A stretch of DNA of 64,000 nt, taken from Woronichinia naegeliana WA131 (GTDB lineage Bacteria; Cyanobacteriota; Cyanobacteriia; Cyanobacteriales; Microcystaceae). The notes under the pieces are model-generated. The model saw nothing but the letters and a program-made list of their open reading frames with translations. It was not told the DNA's origin and did not search any database. The stretch spans positions 4,030,001-4,094,000 of the forward strand of contig CP073041.1 of the NCBI GenBank assembly GCA_025370055.1. The letters run 5' to 3'. Positions 1 through 8,809 of this stretch are shown in pieces. Both the position numbers and the translations under genes were made by a program. The stretch's first letter is position 1. Each line of letters begins with the position of its first letter.

Positions 1-75
1 CTTTCCGCATTGCATCGCCAAAATCAGTGGGTCGGTTTATACCTCGCACGGTGATAATTTGCGTTTTTTAGTTCA

Positions 76-159
76 GCCCCCCTAGCCCCCCAAGTTTTGG
101 GGGAACCATTCTCTATTTATCGGTTTCAAAGTCCCCCAGCATTGGGGGATTCAGGGGGC
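76..159. repeat. 84-bp palindromic MITE-like repeat
   Basis: The two ends are inverted copies of each other: GCCCCCCTAGCCCCCCAA on the left and, on the reverse strand, GCCCCCTGAATCCCCCAA on the right. C-run/G-run elements of this look are common in cyanobacterial intergenic DNA. Here it sits directly in front of a decapitated ISAs1 transposase, so it either inserted into that gene or marks the breakpoint. Positions 1-70 to its left hold no feature I can identify. Confidence 0.6.
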
Positions 160-161
160 GA

Positions 162-542
162 AAATCTCAATCCATGACCGTGCCAAGTATAGCCACTGTT
201 GTGATGGTTAAAAGTAAAACTCAATTCGGTCATAAAACAACAGAGACGTTTCGCTATTATATTAGCAGTCTTCCTACGGATGCCGAACGTCATAGCCATG
301 TGATTCGTTCTCACTGGAGTATTGAAAATAGTCTGCATTGGGTTTTAGATGTCACTTTTAATGAGGATGCGAGTCGAGTGCGTCAAGGTAATGCGGCTGA
401 TAATTTGGGCTTGCTCCGTCGTTTAAGTATTAATTTGCTTAAACATGAGCCATCTCAAAAAAGCTTGAAGATGAAGCGTTATTTGGCGGCGATGGACAAC
501 AATTTTCTTCTACAGGTTTTAGCAGCTAGTTCACGGGAGTGA
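162..542 (+). pseudogene. ISAs1-family transposase, C-terminal fragment
   Basis: The reading frame matches the last third of ISAs1 (DDE_Tnp_1-associated) transposases: the TTETFRYYISSL strand, then [18 protein letters not shown] with the conserved catalytic Glu region, then the RLSINLLK helix. The N-terminal two thirds are missing; the frame opens directly out of the palindromic repeat at 76-159. It is distinct in sequence from the full ISAs1 copies at 37261 and 57789, so it is a different, older element. Dead remnant. Positions 543-830 downstream are AT-rich and I see no gene there. Confidence 0.8.
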
Positions 543-830
543 TATTCATGAGTATATTTAGCTTCAAATAGGAGGATTGGCAAAATATTGACACCAACAA
601 TTATGAATTAGCGAAATTACTTAATCTTTTAGAGTTTAAGTTGATTTTCTTCTCTTTTTAGTTTTTGATATAGTCTATTTTTAAGCTAGATTTCTTTTTT
701 GATTCCACTCTACTAATATGCGATTACCCTGCTGCTACCACTTTTTGAAAATGCCTAAAATCTTTATCAGATGCGGATTTCAGCCCTTTTTGCGAGAAGT
801 CCATTTCTTAGCCATTTAGAGTATATAAAT

Positions 831-2520
831 AGGGCTTGCTGAAAAAAGCTGAAACCTTTACGGAGAAAAATAGTAGGCGAATTAAGAACCGCTAGAATGC
901 ACGAAAATAGGGTAGAATGCCTCAAAACCATTGCATTAAGAAGAGAGAAAGCAGATGTACCGAAAGCAACAGTACTCAATTGAAACACCAGAAAACTTGA
1001 AAAATCTGTTCGGCGGGCAGTTAGACGAAGAAAATCGTTGGATAGAAATGTCAAAAATGATTCCCTGGGAAGAATATGAGGAAGAATATGCAAAAAACTT
1101 CACAGAAAAAAAAGGAGCCCCAGCCAAATCATTTAGAATGGCATTAGGAGCATTAATTATCAAAGAAATTTCAGGAAAAAGTGACAGAGAAACAGTAGAA
1201 CAAATAAAAGAAAACCCTTATTTACAGTACTTTATAGGAATGGAAAGCTATAGTAGCAAAGAAGCATTTAATGCGTCAATGATGGTTCATTTTCGTAAAA
1301 AAATAGGAATGGAATTAATAAATAAAATTAATAAAGAAATAGAAAAAAAAGCGACGGGTGTAGCGTCAGAAAAAAAAGAAAATGAAGGAAAGTTATTGTT
1401 AGATGCGACTTGTACACCAGCAGATATAAAATATCCAACGGATATAGGAATATTGAATGATGCCAGAGAAAAAACAGAAAAAATAATAGATAAGCTGTAT
1501 GAAGAAATAAAAGAGAAAAGGAAAGAAAAGCCGAGGACTTATAGGGAAGTGGCAAGAAAAGAGTACTTAGCCATAGCAAAAAAACGTCGTGTGTCAAAAA
1601 AAGAAAGAAGAAAAGGAACAAAAAAACAACTAGGATATATAAAAAGAAACTTGTCTGATATAGAAAAAATGATAGAAGAGGGAGCAAAGTTAGAAAAACT
1701 AACGAAAAAAGAGCAAGAAGAGCTTGTAACGATAGGAAAAGTGTATGAGCAACAGTTAGAAATGTATGAAAAAAAGACAAATAAAGTAGAAAACAGAATT
1801 GTGAGTGTAAGCCAACCTCACGTGCGTCCAATAGTGCGTGGAAAAGCGGGAAAAGCAGTAGAGTTTGGAGCTAAAATATCGGCAAGTAATGTGAATGGCT
1901 TTGTCTTCTTAGACAAATTAAGTTGGGATAATTACAACGAATCGGGAGATTTACAAGCGCGAATAGAAGAATATAAAAGGGAAACAGGATGTTATCCGGA
2001 ATCGGTTCATGTGGATAAAATCTATCGAACAAAAGCGAATCGAGCTTATTGTAAAGAAAGGGATATAAGAATGAGTGGTCCCCGATTGGGAAGACCGCCG
2101 AAAGAGGTGAGCAAAGAAAAAAAGAAAGAGGCACGCTCAGATGAAAGAGTGCGTAATGCCATTGAGGGTAAATTCGGACAGGGAAAGAGGAAATTTAGTC
2201 TTGGTCGAGTGATGGCCAAACTACCTGAGACCTCGGAAACGGTAATTGCGATGAACTTTTTGGTAATGAATCTTTCTACTCTACTTCAGAAGACAAAAAG
2301 TAAAAAGTTGTAGAGTCGTTTTTCTTGTGAAAAATGGTGTTAATTTTCCTCTCTTTTGTGAGGAGTGATTTGTGTTGACCTTTTTAGACAGAAAGGAACA
2401 ATAGATTAAACAAAATCTGTATTTTGATTTGTTTCCATAAGGATAAGTTATCTATGCTTTTTCAGTCCATACTTCCCTAACCCACATTTCTTTCGTTTTT
2501 TGACTTTTTCAGCAAGCCCT
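831..2520 (+). mobile_element. IS-A copy 1 (DUF772-type IS5/IS1182-like), intact, 1690 bp
   Basis: The element is bounded by inverted repeats AGGGCTTGCTGAAAAA at the left and the reverse complement of the same sequence at the right (TTTTTCAGCAAGCCCT). A 4-bp direct repeat AAAT flanks it (827-830 and 2521-2524). Three other copies at 24607, 29781 and 55187 have the same ends, which fixes the boundaries. This copy has an uninterrupted transposase gene and may be active. Its right flank abuts a 212-bp MITE with related ends. Confidence 0.9.
955..2313 (+). CDS. IS-A transposase (DUF772 / IS5-IS1182-like DDE transposase)
   Basis: 452 aa transposase. Residues 1-130 are the DUF772 N-terminal region (KGAPAKSFRMALGALIIKE, then a segment ending in a Met-rich VHFRKKIG stretch). 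The DDE core follows: LLDATCTPADIKYP carries the first Asp near residue 144, HVDKIYRTKANRAYC carries the second near 353, and RVRNAIEGKFGQGKRKF carries the final Glu near 405. Between the first two lies a very Lys/Glu-rich coiled-coil insert (about residues 165-275). An 8-A run at 1343-1350 is complete here; two sister copies have lost one A and are frameshifted. Start ATG follows a GAGAGAAAG purine tract. Exact IS family name is not certain. Confidence 0.9.
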   Translation: MYRKQQYSIETPENLKNLFGGQLDEENRWIEMSKMIPWEEYEEEYAKNFTEKKGAPAKSFRMALGALIIKEISGKSDRETVEQIKENPYLQYFIGMESYSSKEAFNASMMVHFRKKIGMELINKINKEIEKKATGVASEKKENEGKLLLDATCTPADIKYPTDIGILNDAREKTEKIIDKLYEEIKEKRKEKPRTYREVARKEYLAIAKKRRVSKKERRKGTKKQLGYIKRNLSDIEKMIEEGAKLEKLTKKEQEELVTIGKVYEQQLEMYEKKTNKVENRIVSVSQPHVRPIVRGKAGKAVEFGAKISASNVNGFVFLDKLSWDNYNESGDLQARIEEYKRETGCYPESVHVDKIYRTKANRAYCKERDIRMSGPRLGRPPKEVSKEKKKEARSDERVRNAIEGKFGQGKRKFSLGRVMAKLPETSETVIAMNFLVMNLSTLLQKTKSKKL

Positions 2521-2524
2521 AAAT

Positions 2525-2736
2525 AGGGTCTGCTGAAAAAGTCCACAAAACGAACCTAGATGCCACAGGAGGCGAAAAATGGTGACTTCAGAGAGTTGTT
2601 TCCAATTTCAACCCCCAGTTTTCCAACGACGTGCATGGGCTTTGAGCCTCCAAAGGCCATAACCTTGCACCTGATCGTTTTTAAAATGCTTGAAAGCATT
2701 ATCCGGCAAGGGTTCTATACTTATTCAGCAAGCCCT
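2525..2736. mobile_element. 212-bp MITE with IS-A-like ends
   Basis: Left end AGGGTCTGCTGAAAAAGTC closely matches the right terminal repeat of IS-A read inward, and the right end TTATTCAGCAAGCCCT is its inverted partner. The element is flanked by AAAT on both sides (2521-2524, 2737-2740). It has no transposase and the internal sequence is unrelated to IS-A, so it is probably a non-autonomous element mobilised in trans by IS-A-type transposase. The AAAT between it and IS-A copy 1 is shared, so one of the two inserted at the target duplicate of the other. Confidence 0.7.
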
Positions 2737-2822
2737 AAATAATTTTCCCTAAGCACTTACTCCTTTTTCCTCTCTTTTGACCCTTTCCGCCAATCGTTCT
2801 TTTGTTCTGCTGCAAGATGTAA

Positions 2823-3032
2823 GTCTATTTACCACCATACTCACCTAATTTGAATCTAATCGCAAGACTCTGGACGTTTGTGAAAAAGAAGTGTTTACAT
2901 GCAAAATACTATGAAGATTTTACTGAATTCTCTTCGGCGATTAAGAGATGTATTAAGGATGCTAATGTAAAATATAAAAAGGAACTTGATGCCTTGCTAA
3001 CTTTACGATTTCAACGCTTTAATAAATCCTAG
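2823..3032 (+). pseudogene. IS630-family transposase C-terminal remnant
   Basis: The frame after an in-frame stop at 2820 reads LPPYSPNLNLIARLWTF, the conserved block around the last acidic residue of IS630/Tc1-type DDE transposases (normally ..SPDLNPIE..W). The catalytic Glu position reads Ala here (NLIARLW). The N-terminal 80 percent is missing. No start codon with a ribosome site is visible. The preceding segment 2741-2822 has no recognisable gene. Dead remnant. Confidence 0.7.
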
Positions 3033-3091
3033 ATTATGAACGCTTGAAGTATAGCACCATTGGTTAATACTGTTTGGGAACATATAAAAAG

Positions 3092-4471
3092 TTATATTTT
3101 TTTCTTTTTAGGTAAAATTAGCGGGATATAGAGTTTAACAAGGTTGGTAGCTGTATCAGAATCGTCAAATGGAGAAAATCCCCAAGAAAGATCGTCATAA
3201 TCAGGAGCATAATTCTTTTTTTCTTCCTCATCATGTAAACGTTCAATCTCATCACGCAGCCAATCTTTCAACTCATAATAGCAATTTTCACTAGTTTTCC
3301 ATTGACCTTGATCGAATTCGAGAAAAGCGACATTAGGGTGACTTAGCTGATAAAAAAGCTCATCAAAAGCTGAACTATTCAAAGTTTTTTGCAATACTTG
3401 ATAATCAATGTGATTGGGATGTTGTAGCGAAATAGCTTGGTTGAATTTTAGTAAAAAATCGGAGCCTTTACCTTGCAACCTAAGACTTAATTGCTTGTGA
3501 TGAGTGTAAATAAGTTTATTTTTTACCGGTGCCTCAACTGCACCTAATATATAAGCAAAACCTATCCTAATATCGTTAATAATATTTGAAATCGCCTCTC
3601 CGAAAACGACAAAAAATGATTTTTTCTCTTGTTTAACAGTTATAACCGTCCCTAGCAGTACGGCTAGTCCATCAACACTAAGAGCCAAAAATAACGGCCC
3701 AATCGCGCTAGTTTCCCAACGTCTAACCTTGTTATAAGGAGTCAGCAAATCTATGTCTTTTTCAGTATCAATATAATTTTCCCTTTTAATTTCAAAATTA
3801 TTTTTAAATTCAGGAGGAACAAGGGCAAGAGCCTCTCCGTCCCTTCTCAGTATTTCTTTGGGAGTCAAACTAGAATCTTCCAGATCATAATTGAGCTTTT
3901 CCTCAACTACATTTGTTTTAGTCTTAAACTCCTCATACTTCCCCTTTGCTTCTCGTGCCTTAGCCTGCAAACGAAGATACTCAGGCCCCTTTCCAAACAG
4001 ACCTGTGGTACATCCCTGTTGTTCACAACCTGCTGCTTCGGTCGCCTTATTCGCAGAAGCTTCGAGTTCAATCAGTTGTTGCTGCATCGGTGAATAGACT
4101 TGAGACACTAATTGATTGTGGGCTTGGATTGCCTGATCTTTTGCTAACTCTTTATTAAGATTTTGAGTCAAGCTGCCATAATAGGTGACAAAGCTAGTAT
4201 AGATACTAAAAAAACTCAAAATCAATACTGTGAGCCATTTAATGCGGGGAGCGTGTCGGAGCATCAACTCGGCCAGGGAAAGAAACAAAATCCCCTGAAC
4301 AGACAAACCCAATATCCAGGCCCATCCCCAACTTGGCAGTATTTGAGCAGCTCCCGTCACCGTTGTATAACCACTAACTAAATTCAAAAAGGCTAAAATT
4401 ACCATCAATAGCCAATCACGGTCGTCTTTTGGCCGTTTGTTTGCGACTCGGTTGGGACGTGTATAAGTCAT
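3092..4471 (-). CDS. Four-TM membrane protein with a large coiled-coil loop, unknown function
   Basis: 459 aa. I do not recognise the family. Hydrophobic segments lie at about residues 20-41, 47-70, 79-98 and 257-278. Between the third and fourth is a helical, Lys/Glu/Gln-rich loop of about 150 residues (105-255), with a CEQQGC pair (149-154) that could be a disulfide or metal site. The C-terminal 180 residues are soluble, presumably cytoplasmic, and end in a basic KKKKI tail. It is transcribed divergently from the 4604 gene with 132 bp between them, which suggests shared control. Context (membrane protein, two-TM partner, GTPase nearby) suggests a membrane-associated complex, but this is inference only. 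Confidence 0.75.
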   Translation of the reverse strand: MTYTRPNRVANKRPKDDRDWLLMVILAFLNLVSGYTTVTGAAQILPSWGWAWILGLSVQGILFLSLAELMLRHAPRIKWLTVLILSFFSIYTSFVTYYGSLTQNLNKELAKDQAIQAHNQLVSQVYSPMQQQLIELEASANKATEAAGCEQQGCTTGLFGKGPEYLRLQAKAREAKGKYEEFKTKTNVVEEKLNYDLEDSSLTPKEILRRDGEALALVPPEFKNNFEIKRENYIDTEKDIDLLTPYNKVRRWETSAIGPLFLALSVDGLAVLLGTVITVKQEKKSFFVVFGEAISNIINDIRIGFAYILGAVEAPVKNKLIYTHHKQLSLRLQGKGSDFLLKFNQAISLQHPNHIDYQVLQKTLNSSAFDELFYQLSHPNVAFLEFDQGQWKTSENCYYELKDWLRDEIERLHDEEEKKNYAPDYDDLSWGFSPFDDSDTATNLVKLYIPLILPKKKKI

Positions 4472-4603
4472 CGTTTAATGAAAATTAACTGAGGTCAAAT
4501 AGATGCCTGGTTTTATGTTATACTAACACATCTTAAAGTACACTAAAAAAAGTTGGTTTTAATTTTAAATCATCTAAAATCGAAATTACGACAAAAAGAA
4601 CAG

Positions 4604-5653
4604 ATGTCTGAATGGTCTCCTCTTATCTATGGCCGAACCTATGAAGTAGATTTCCGCTTCCTAGCTGTTCCCGAAGATTTTTGCGTTTCTCAACAAAATT
4701 GGTCGTTGCGTTACATTCATGCAATGTTACAGAGACCTGTGTACTTGAGACAAGTTTCACGTTTAGCCATCTTTGCAGACCAAAGCTATTGTGTCTTTGG
4801 TATAGCTTGTGAAGTTAGCAGGCTGGCTAGTGAAAATGAAAAATTCTGGGATAAGTTTATGAGAGATAAAGCGGGAAGACCGTTATATTTATTTGCTGGT
4901 TTTGTCACAAGATTTGATAAGAAAATGGGAATAAGAGACATTCCTAAATATGAAACGGTTAAAAACGATTTGTTTTTTAGTAAAGTGTTTTGTGAATATT
5001 TTAAAGAACTTTCTAAATTTGAAACTGAAGAAGTGAGGAAATTTGAGTATAAGAAACAAAATTTTGATGATAGCTCTGCAATCAATTTTAACTATAGAAT
5101 AACTTATAAAATACATAAGGCTAGATATAGAGAATACGATTTTATGCTAACAAGGTATGATCTCAATAAATCTGAAAAACTCCAAAATATCTTACGTTTT
5201 GGGATTTTTGCTAACTCCGAAACTGATCGTAACGGTTTTTGGGAAAATGCCTGTATAGGCATGGGGCAAACTAAGCCCTTTCCACTTTCCTTATGTCTTG
5301 GCTTGCACTTAGAAAAAGACGTTTTAGAAACTCCATTTTTAAATGCTACAGTGGATAAATTAACAGATGAAAATGAGAAATCAGGTGAATCAGAAGAAAA
5401 TGAGAAATTAGAGTTAGGTAAAGTAGAATCAATTGATTCCCAAGTTTTTGAATCTAAAAATGGCAAAGTAAATATTGACCGATTTATAAAAAAAGAAGTT
5501 AATGATTTAGCAATAATTACTTCTATTGTTTTGGGTATTATAATAGTTGTAAGGGTTTCACCGAAAGTTTTAGTTATTGGCATTATTGTTTCCCTAGTAT
5601 CATTGTTTTTTCTTAAAATAATTAAAATAATAATAAATAAACTTCATATTTAA
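4604..5653 (+). CDS. Unknown protein with C-terminal membrane hairpin, putative partner of the 6893 GTPase
   Basis: 349 aa with the ATG at 4604 preceded by a purine-rich AAAAAGAACAG; an upstream TTG at 4553 would add 17 residues and is less likely. The N-terminal half is a folded domain beginning LIYGRTYEVDFRFLAVP, followed by a W-containing block and the strand SRLAIFADQSYCVFGIACEV. An acidic linker (about residues 255-300) leads to two hydrophobic helices at about 305-322 and 326-345, so the protein is probably tail-anchored with the main domain in the cytoplasm. Not recognised. After removing the IS5 element downstream (plus one ATT), only 96 bp would separate it from the GTPase gene on the same strand, so the two were probably one operon. 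Confidence 0.75.
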   Translation: MSEWSPLIYGRTYEVDFRFLAVPEDFCVSQQNWSLRYIHAMLQRPVYLRQVSRLAIFADQSYCVFGIACEVSRLASENEKFWDKFMRDKAGRPLYLFAGFVTRFDKKMGIRDIPKYETVKNDLFFSKVFCEYFKELSKFETEEVRKFEYKKQNFDDSSAINFNYRITYKIHKARYREYDFMLTRYDLNKSEKLQNILRFGIFANSETDRNGFWENACIGMGQTKPFPLSLCLGLHLEKDVLETPFLNATVDKLTDENEKSGESEENEKLELGKVESIDSQVFESKNGKVNIDRFIKKEVNDLAIITSIVLGIIIVVRVSPKVLVIGIIVSLVSLFFLKIIKIIINKLHI

Positions 5654-5685
5654 TAGATTTATTTATTGGTAAAATCTTGTATATT

Positions 5686-6825
5686 AGACATCTCCAAAAA
5701 CTGGAAAGCCTAGTCTAGCAAGCAGTGTAGCTAAATCTAGACTCAGTAGACTTCTTGGTACATAGACGAGTTTACAGGGCTTTCAGACCTCCAAATTCAA
5801 TTCTGGCAAAAAACAATGACTCATCTTTACCTCAATTACCTGCCCTGATTCGCTACATTTTATAATGCTTAATATCAGCGCATTTATCCTTAGTCTCACC
5901 AATCCACATACTGTTGAGATTAATGACTTATATCTTCCCTTTCTTAGTCTAAATTTTTCTTGCATCACTTTGAATACTTTGAGCAATCGAATCATATGTT
6001 CAACCACTACTCGTCGAGACGATAACCAACTATTTCTTTCTTTTTCTTCTTTGCTTAATTCTCGCCCCTTTGGTTTCTTTTTTGGTGTTGTTAATTGGAA
6101 TTCTCCCTCGTAGGCTTTATCACCTAGAAAGCCTTGTTCTTGATGGAATTTAGCCAATCTTTGACGTAATATTTGTACATCGCTCTTTGAACCTATTTCT
6201 CCTATCACAACATCCACAATCTCCTTGATTTTTGGGCAAATGATTATTTGGCTTTTTGAGGTATGCCTTTTTTGTTTACCTGAGTAGTATGGTTTTTGTG
6301 CCTCCTGCCCTAAAGGTCTTTCTACTGGTTGTTCTGTCGCATCCACTATTAGTTCATGTTGGATTAGCTCCTCTTTAACTTTTTCTATTTCTTCTGGCAA
6401 CTTTTTTAGTTGTTCAAATAGACTTGCTGGTAAATTTTCTCCGAATAGTGACTGCCAATAATTGAATATATTATGGGCAGACGATTCACTTATTTCAAAC
6501 ATTATTCCTAGTAGCTGAAAGGTCGGATAATGCCTTAAGTAAACTAGCATTAAAACTATTTGCTCCTCCTCTGATAATTTCGGTTTATTTCCACCACCTG
6601 CTTTAATCAGTGTGGTTTTGCTTTCTTCAAATTCTTTTTTAAGTAATTTGCCATAGGTTATAAGCTCTAATAATTTTGGGTACTCTATTCCTAACAACCT
6701 CTTTGTTTCTTGAGGCTGTTTTTGAATATAAGCCCACATATAGATGTATTCAGGCATAGTTACTCCTGTCTAAATTTCTATGATTATAGCATATTTGTCG
6801 ATTTTATAGTATTATGGAGATGTCT
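5686..6825 (-). mobile_element. IS5-family (ISL2-type) insertion sequence, intact, 1140 bp
   Basis: Inverted repeats AGACATCTCC at both ends and a 3-bp target duplication ATT (5683-5685 and 6826-6828); 3-bp A-N-T duplications are usual for the ISL2 group. The element inserted between the 4604 gene and the GTPase gene in the opposite orientation to both, so it may interfere with their co-transcription. Confidence 0.85.
5783..6757 (-). CDS. IS5-family transposase (DDE_Tnp_4 type)
   Basis: 324 aa, a normal length for the group. An N-terminal helix-turn-helix region (EEQIVLMLVYLRHYPTF) is followed by the DDE core: LIVDATEQPVERP carries the first Asp, the hallmark YYSGKQKRHTSKSQ follows, FLGDKAYEG carries the second Asp and SSRRVVVEHMIRLLK the Glu. 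No frameshift, so the element is probably functional. The start ATG lies 68 bp inside the right end of the element. Confidence 0.92.
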   Translation of the reverse strand: MPEYIYMWAYIQKQPQETKRLLGIEYPKLLELITYGKLLKKEFEESKTTLIKAGGGNKPKLSEEEQIVLMLVYLRHYPTFQLLGIMFEISESSAHNIFNYWQSLFGENLPASLFEQLKKLPEEIEKVKEELIQHELIVDATEQPVERPLGQEAQKPYYSGKQKRHTSKSQIIICPKIKEIVDVVIGEIGSKSDVQILRQRLAKFHQEQGFLGDKAYEGEFQLTTPKKKPKGRELSKEEKERNSWLSSRRVVVEHMIRLLKVFKVMQEKFRLRKGRYKSLISTVCGLVRLRINALILSIIKCSESGQVIEVKMSHCFLPELNLEV

Positions 6826-6892
6826 ATTGATAATTATTCAATATAATATATCTAAGAATTGGCTATTTTAGATTTTTTAATCAATAATAAAG

Positions 6893-7981
6893 ATGCTTAA
6901 AGAAAACCCAAAATCAATTAAAATCACCATGCTAGGAGATCAAGCTTCTGGGAAAACCTGCTATATTCTAGGGATATATGCCAATATCGCATTGGGAAAT
7001 CACGGCTTAACGGTACATTGTATTGACGATGAAGAAAATCATGAGCTTTCTAAATTATGTCAAAATTTAGTCGAAAGGAATGACAATGTGCGCTTTCCGC
7101 CTGCCACTTCCACAACGAAGATTTATCGCTTTAGATGTAAAAACGAACTAACTAGAATAGTAGCTGATTTTGAGTGGATAGATTATAGAGGAAGTGCTTT
7201 GTCAGATGAGCCTTCTAAGGAAGATGTAAAAGAATTAAATCATTATCTACAAAGTTCCCAATGTTTATTTTTGTGTATTTCGGGAGAATTATTAGCAAAA
7301 AAAGTAGCACAAAATGATTTTGTTGAGTTAAGTTTCAAGACGAAAGCTCATCAAATGCAGCGCATTCTAGGTCAAATTAGAACAATTCACCAGCCGAATA
7401 CTTCGCTCTATCCAATTATTATAACTATTTCAAAATATGATTATTGCTATAAGAATAAAGAAGAAAGATCATCAGAGAATATAGTTAAAGATATTACAAC
7501 AATTTTTCACCCCCTTTTTGTTCAAGGTTCACCTTGGATAGTTTTAATTTGTCCTATTACACTTGGGGCTGAATTGGCAGAAAACCCAAGCGGAGGAAAG
7601 ATTTATCCTGTAAATTGTGATATTCCAATATTTTTTGCTTTGTATTGTAATTTACTAACTAAGACAGCTGTAGAGGCAAAACAAATTAAAAGTCTCTGGC
7701 TAAAATTAAAATCAATGGAACGAATGCCTTGGTATAGAATTCCTCTATTTAGTTATCACAAAAAATTAAATTTACTTAAGCAAGATTTATACAAAATAAA
7801 AAGAAGCTATGATCTTAATTTTAAACACTTAAACGCTTTAGCTTCTTGTTTACAGGAGGTTCAGCAAACGGCCCCTATTTATAAAGAAGGCAAGGTTGCC
7901 CAACTTCAACTATCCGATAGTCCACTTGAGAACCATCCTATACACGACTGGTTTTCTGAAAATCATAATTCATTTATTTAA
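6893..7981 (+). CDS. TRAFAC-like GTPase (DO-GTPase/conflict-system type)
   Basis: 362 aa P-loop GTPase. Walker A/G1 is GDQASGKT at residues 15-22; a switch I-like FPPATSTT lies at 68-75, the G3 motif is WIDYRG with D97 and G100, and the G4-like motif is SKYD at 180-183 (in place of N/TKxD). The soluble core ends around residue 260, and the tail is helical. The FPxAT then W.DYRG pattern resembles stand-alone GTPases described from bacterial conflict-type systems; that link is inference from motif style. It sits 68 bp downstream of the IS5 element and on the same strand as the 4604 gene, so its original promoter may lie upstream of the IS. Likely role is a nucleotide-dependent switch for the neighbouring membrane proteins. 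Confidence 0.8.
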   Translation: MLKENPKSIKITMLGDQASGKTCYILGIYANIALGNHGLTVHCIDDEENHELSKLCQNLVERNDNVRFPPATSTTKIYRFRCKNELTRIVADFEWIDYRGSALSDEPSKEDVKELNHYLQSSQCLFLCISGELLAKKVAQNDFVELSFKTKAHQMQRILGQIRTIHQPNTSLYPIIITISKYDYCYKNKEERSSENIVKDITTIFHPLFVQGSPWIVLICPITLGAELAENPSGGKIYPVNCDIPIFFALYCNLLTKTAVEAKQIKSLWLKLKSMERMPWYRIPLFSYHKKLNLLKQDLYKIKRSYDLNFKHLNALASCLQEVQQTAPIYKEGKVAQLQLSDSPLENHPIHDWFSENHNSFI

Positions 7982-8020
7982 TTTTTTTCATTGCAATTAC
8001 CTTCTTTATCTGTTACCATC

Positions 8021-8716
8021 TTATAACTTCCATACGTCTCTCCCTTGAGGATTAGACGGTGGTTTATTTAGCTTTTTTTGTGATTCAGTTAAATCTTTGT
8101 TTTTTTGTTCTTGGTCACTTAACTCTATTTTAATCTTAACTAACTGTTTTTTCAAATCACAATTCTGCTGTTTAATCTCATCGATCTCTTTTTTCAAATC
8201 ACAATTCTGCTGTTTAATCTCATCAATCTCTTTTTGAAACTCTTGTCTTGTTTTTGAATTTTTATCTTCTAGTTGCTCAAAAAGCCAGATTTTTAGACTT
8301 GTGTTGCGGTCAATTAATAAAAAATGTTGATAATTATCTGTGATAATGACAGAAACCTTCTTTGTAATTGCATAAGCGACTTGAAGTACTAAATAATAAT
8401 GTCTATCCATAGAATAGTTGTCTATTAACTTTTTAACTCCTTCTACATGGGCAGGCAACTGTTGTACTCTTTCCTCCTCTGTAAAAATGTCACTTGATAT
8501 GATATTAATATCACTTTTGTACAAAAAAGGAATAATTTGTTCTGAGGCCATTTCTTCGCTAAAAGCATTTTTTATAGATTCGTGTGACATAAACATTTTA
8601 GCGTCAGGACAAGCCGATATAATGACGGCTATTCTGCGCTCAACCTCCTTAAAGTTCTCTTCAGTTCCTATTGCTTGTACAACTAGATTGACATCTATTA
8701 GAACAGATAAGACCAT
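8021..8716 (-). CDS. PIN-domain protein with C-terminal coiled coil
   Basis: 231 aa. Residues 1-150 look like a PIN ribonuclease fold: LIDVNLVVQ gives Asp8, SHES gives Glu46, YSMDRHYYL gives Asp104 and IITDNYQHF gives Asp127, the usual four acidic metal ligands. Residues 155-215 are a coiled coil with a perfect tandem duplication of EIDEIKQQNCDLKK (163-176 and 177-190), which also shows as a near-identical 42-bp DNA repeat. PIN proteins are often VapC-type toxins, but no VapB-like antitoxin gene is adjacent and the tail is unusual for a VapC. It could instead be an effector nuclease recruited through the coiled coil. It converges on the GTPase gene with 39 bp between stops. Confidence 0.7.
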   Translation of the reverse strand: MVLSVLIDVNLVVQAIGTEENFKEVERRIAVIISACPDAKMFMSHESIKNAFSEEMASEQIIPFLYKSDINIISSDIFTEEERVQQLPAHVEGVKKLIDNYSMDRHYYLVLQVAYAITKKVSVIITDNYQHFLLIDRNTSLKIWLFEQLEDKNSKTRQEFQKEIDEIKQQNCDLKKEIDEIKQQNCDLKKQLVKIKIELSDQEQKNKDLTESQKKLNKPPSNPQGRDVWKL

Positions 8717-8809
8717 ATTGTAATTACCCTTGTAAACTTAACATGAACACTTTCTGCTCTTGGGAAATCATAAAGAACAATATCATTAATGATGAAGATG
8801 GAGACGATC

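Noticed and set aside
1-75. Short open frame on the minus strand at the window edge (..ITVRGINRPTDFGDAMRK)
   Set aside because: Only about 24 codons are visible and cut by the edge. No family could be assigned.
1328-1831. Leu/Phe-rich membrane-like frames opposite IS-A (also at 26493, 30265 and 55876)
   Set aside because: They are the mirror of the Lys/Glu-rich coiled-coil part of the IS-A transposase (AAA/GAA codons read as TTT/TTC). They have no independent start signals.
2560-2742. 60-codon frame inside the 212-bp MITE
   Set aside because: No similarity to any family, and it ends inside the terminal repeat. Chance frame.
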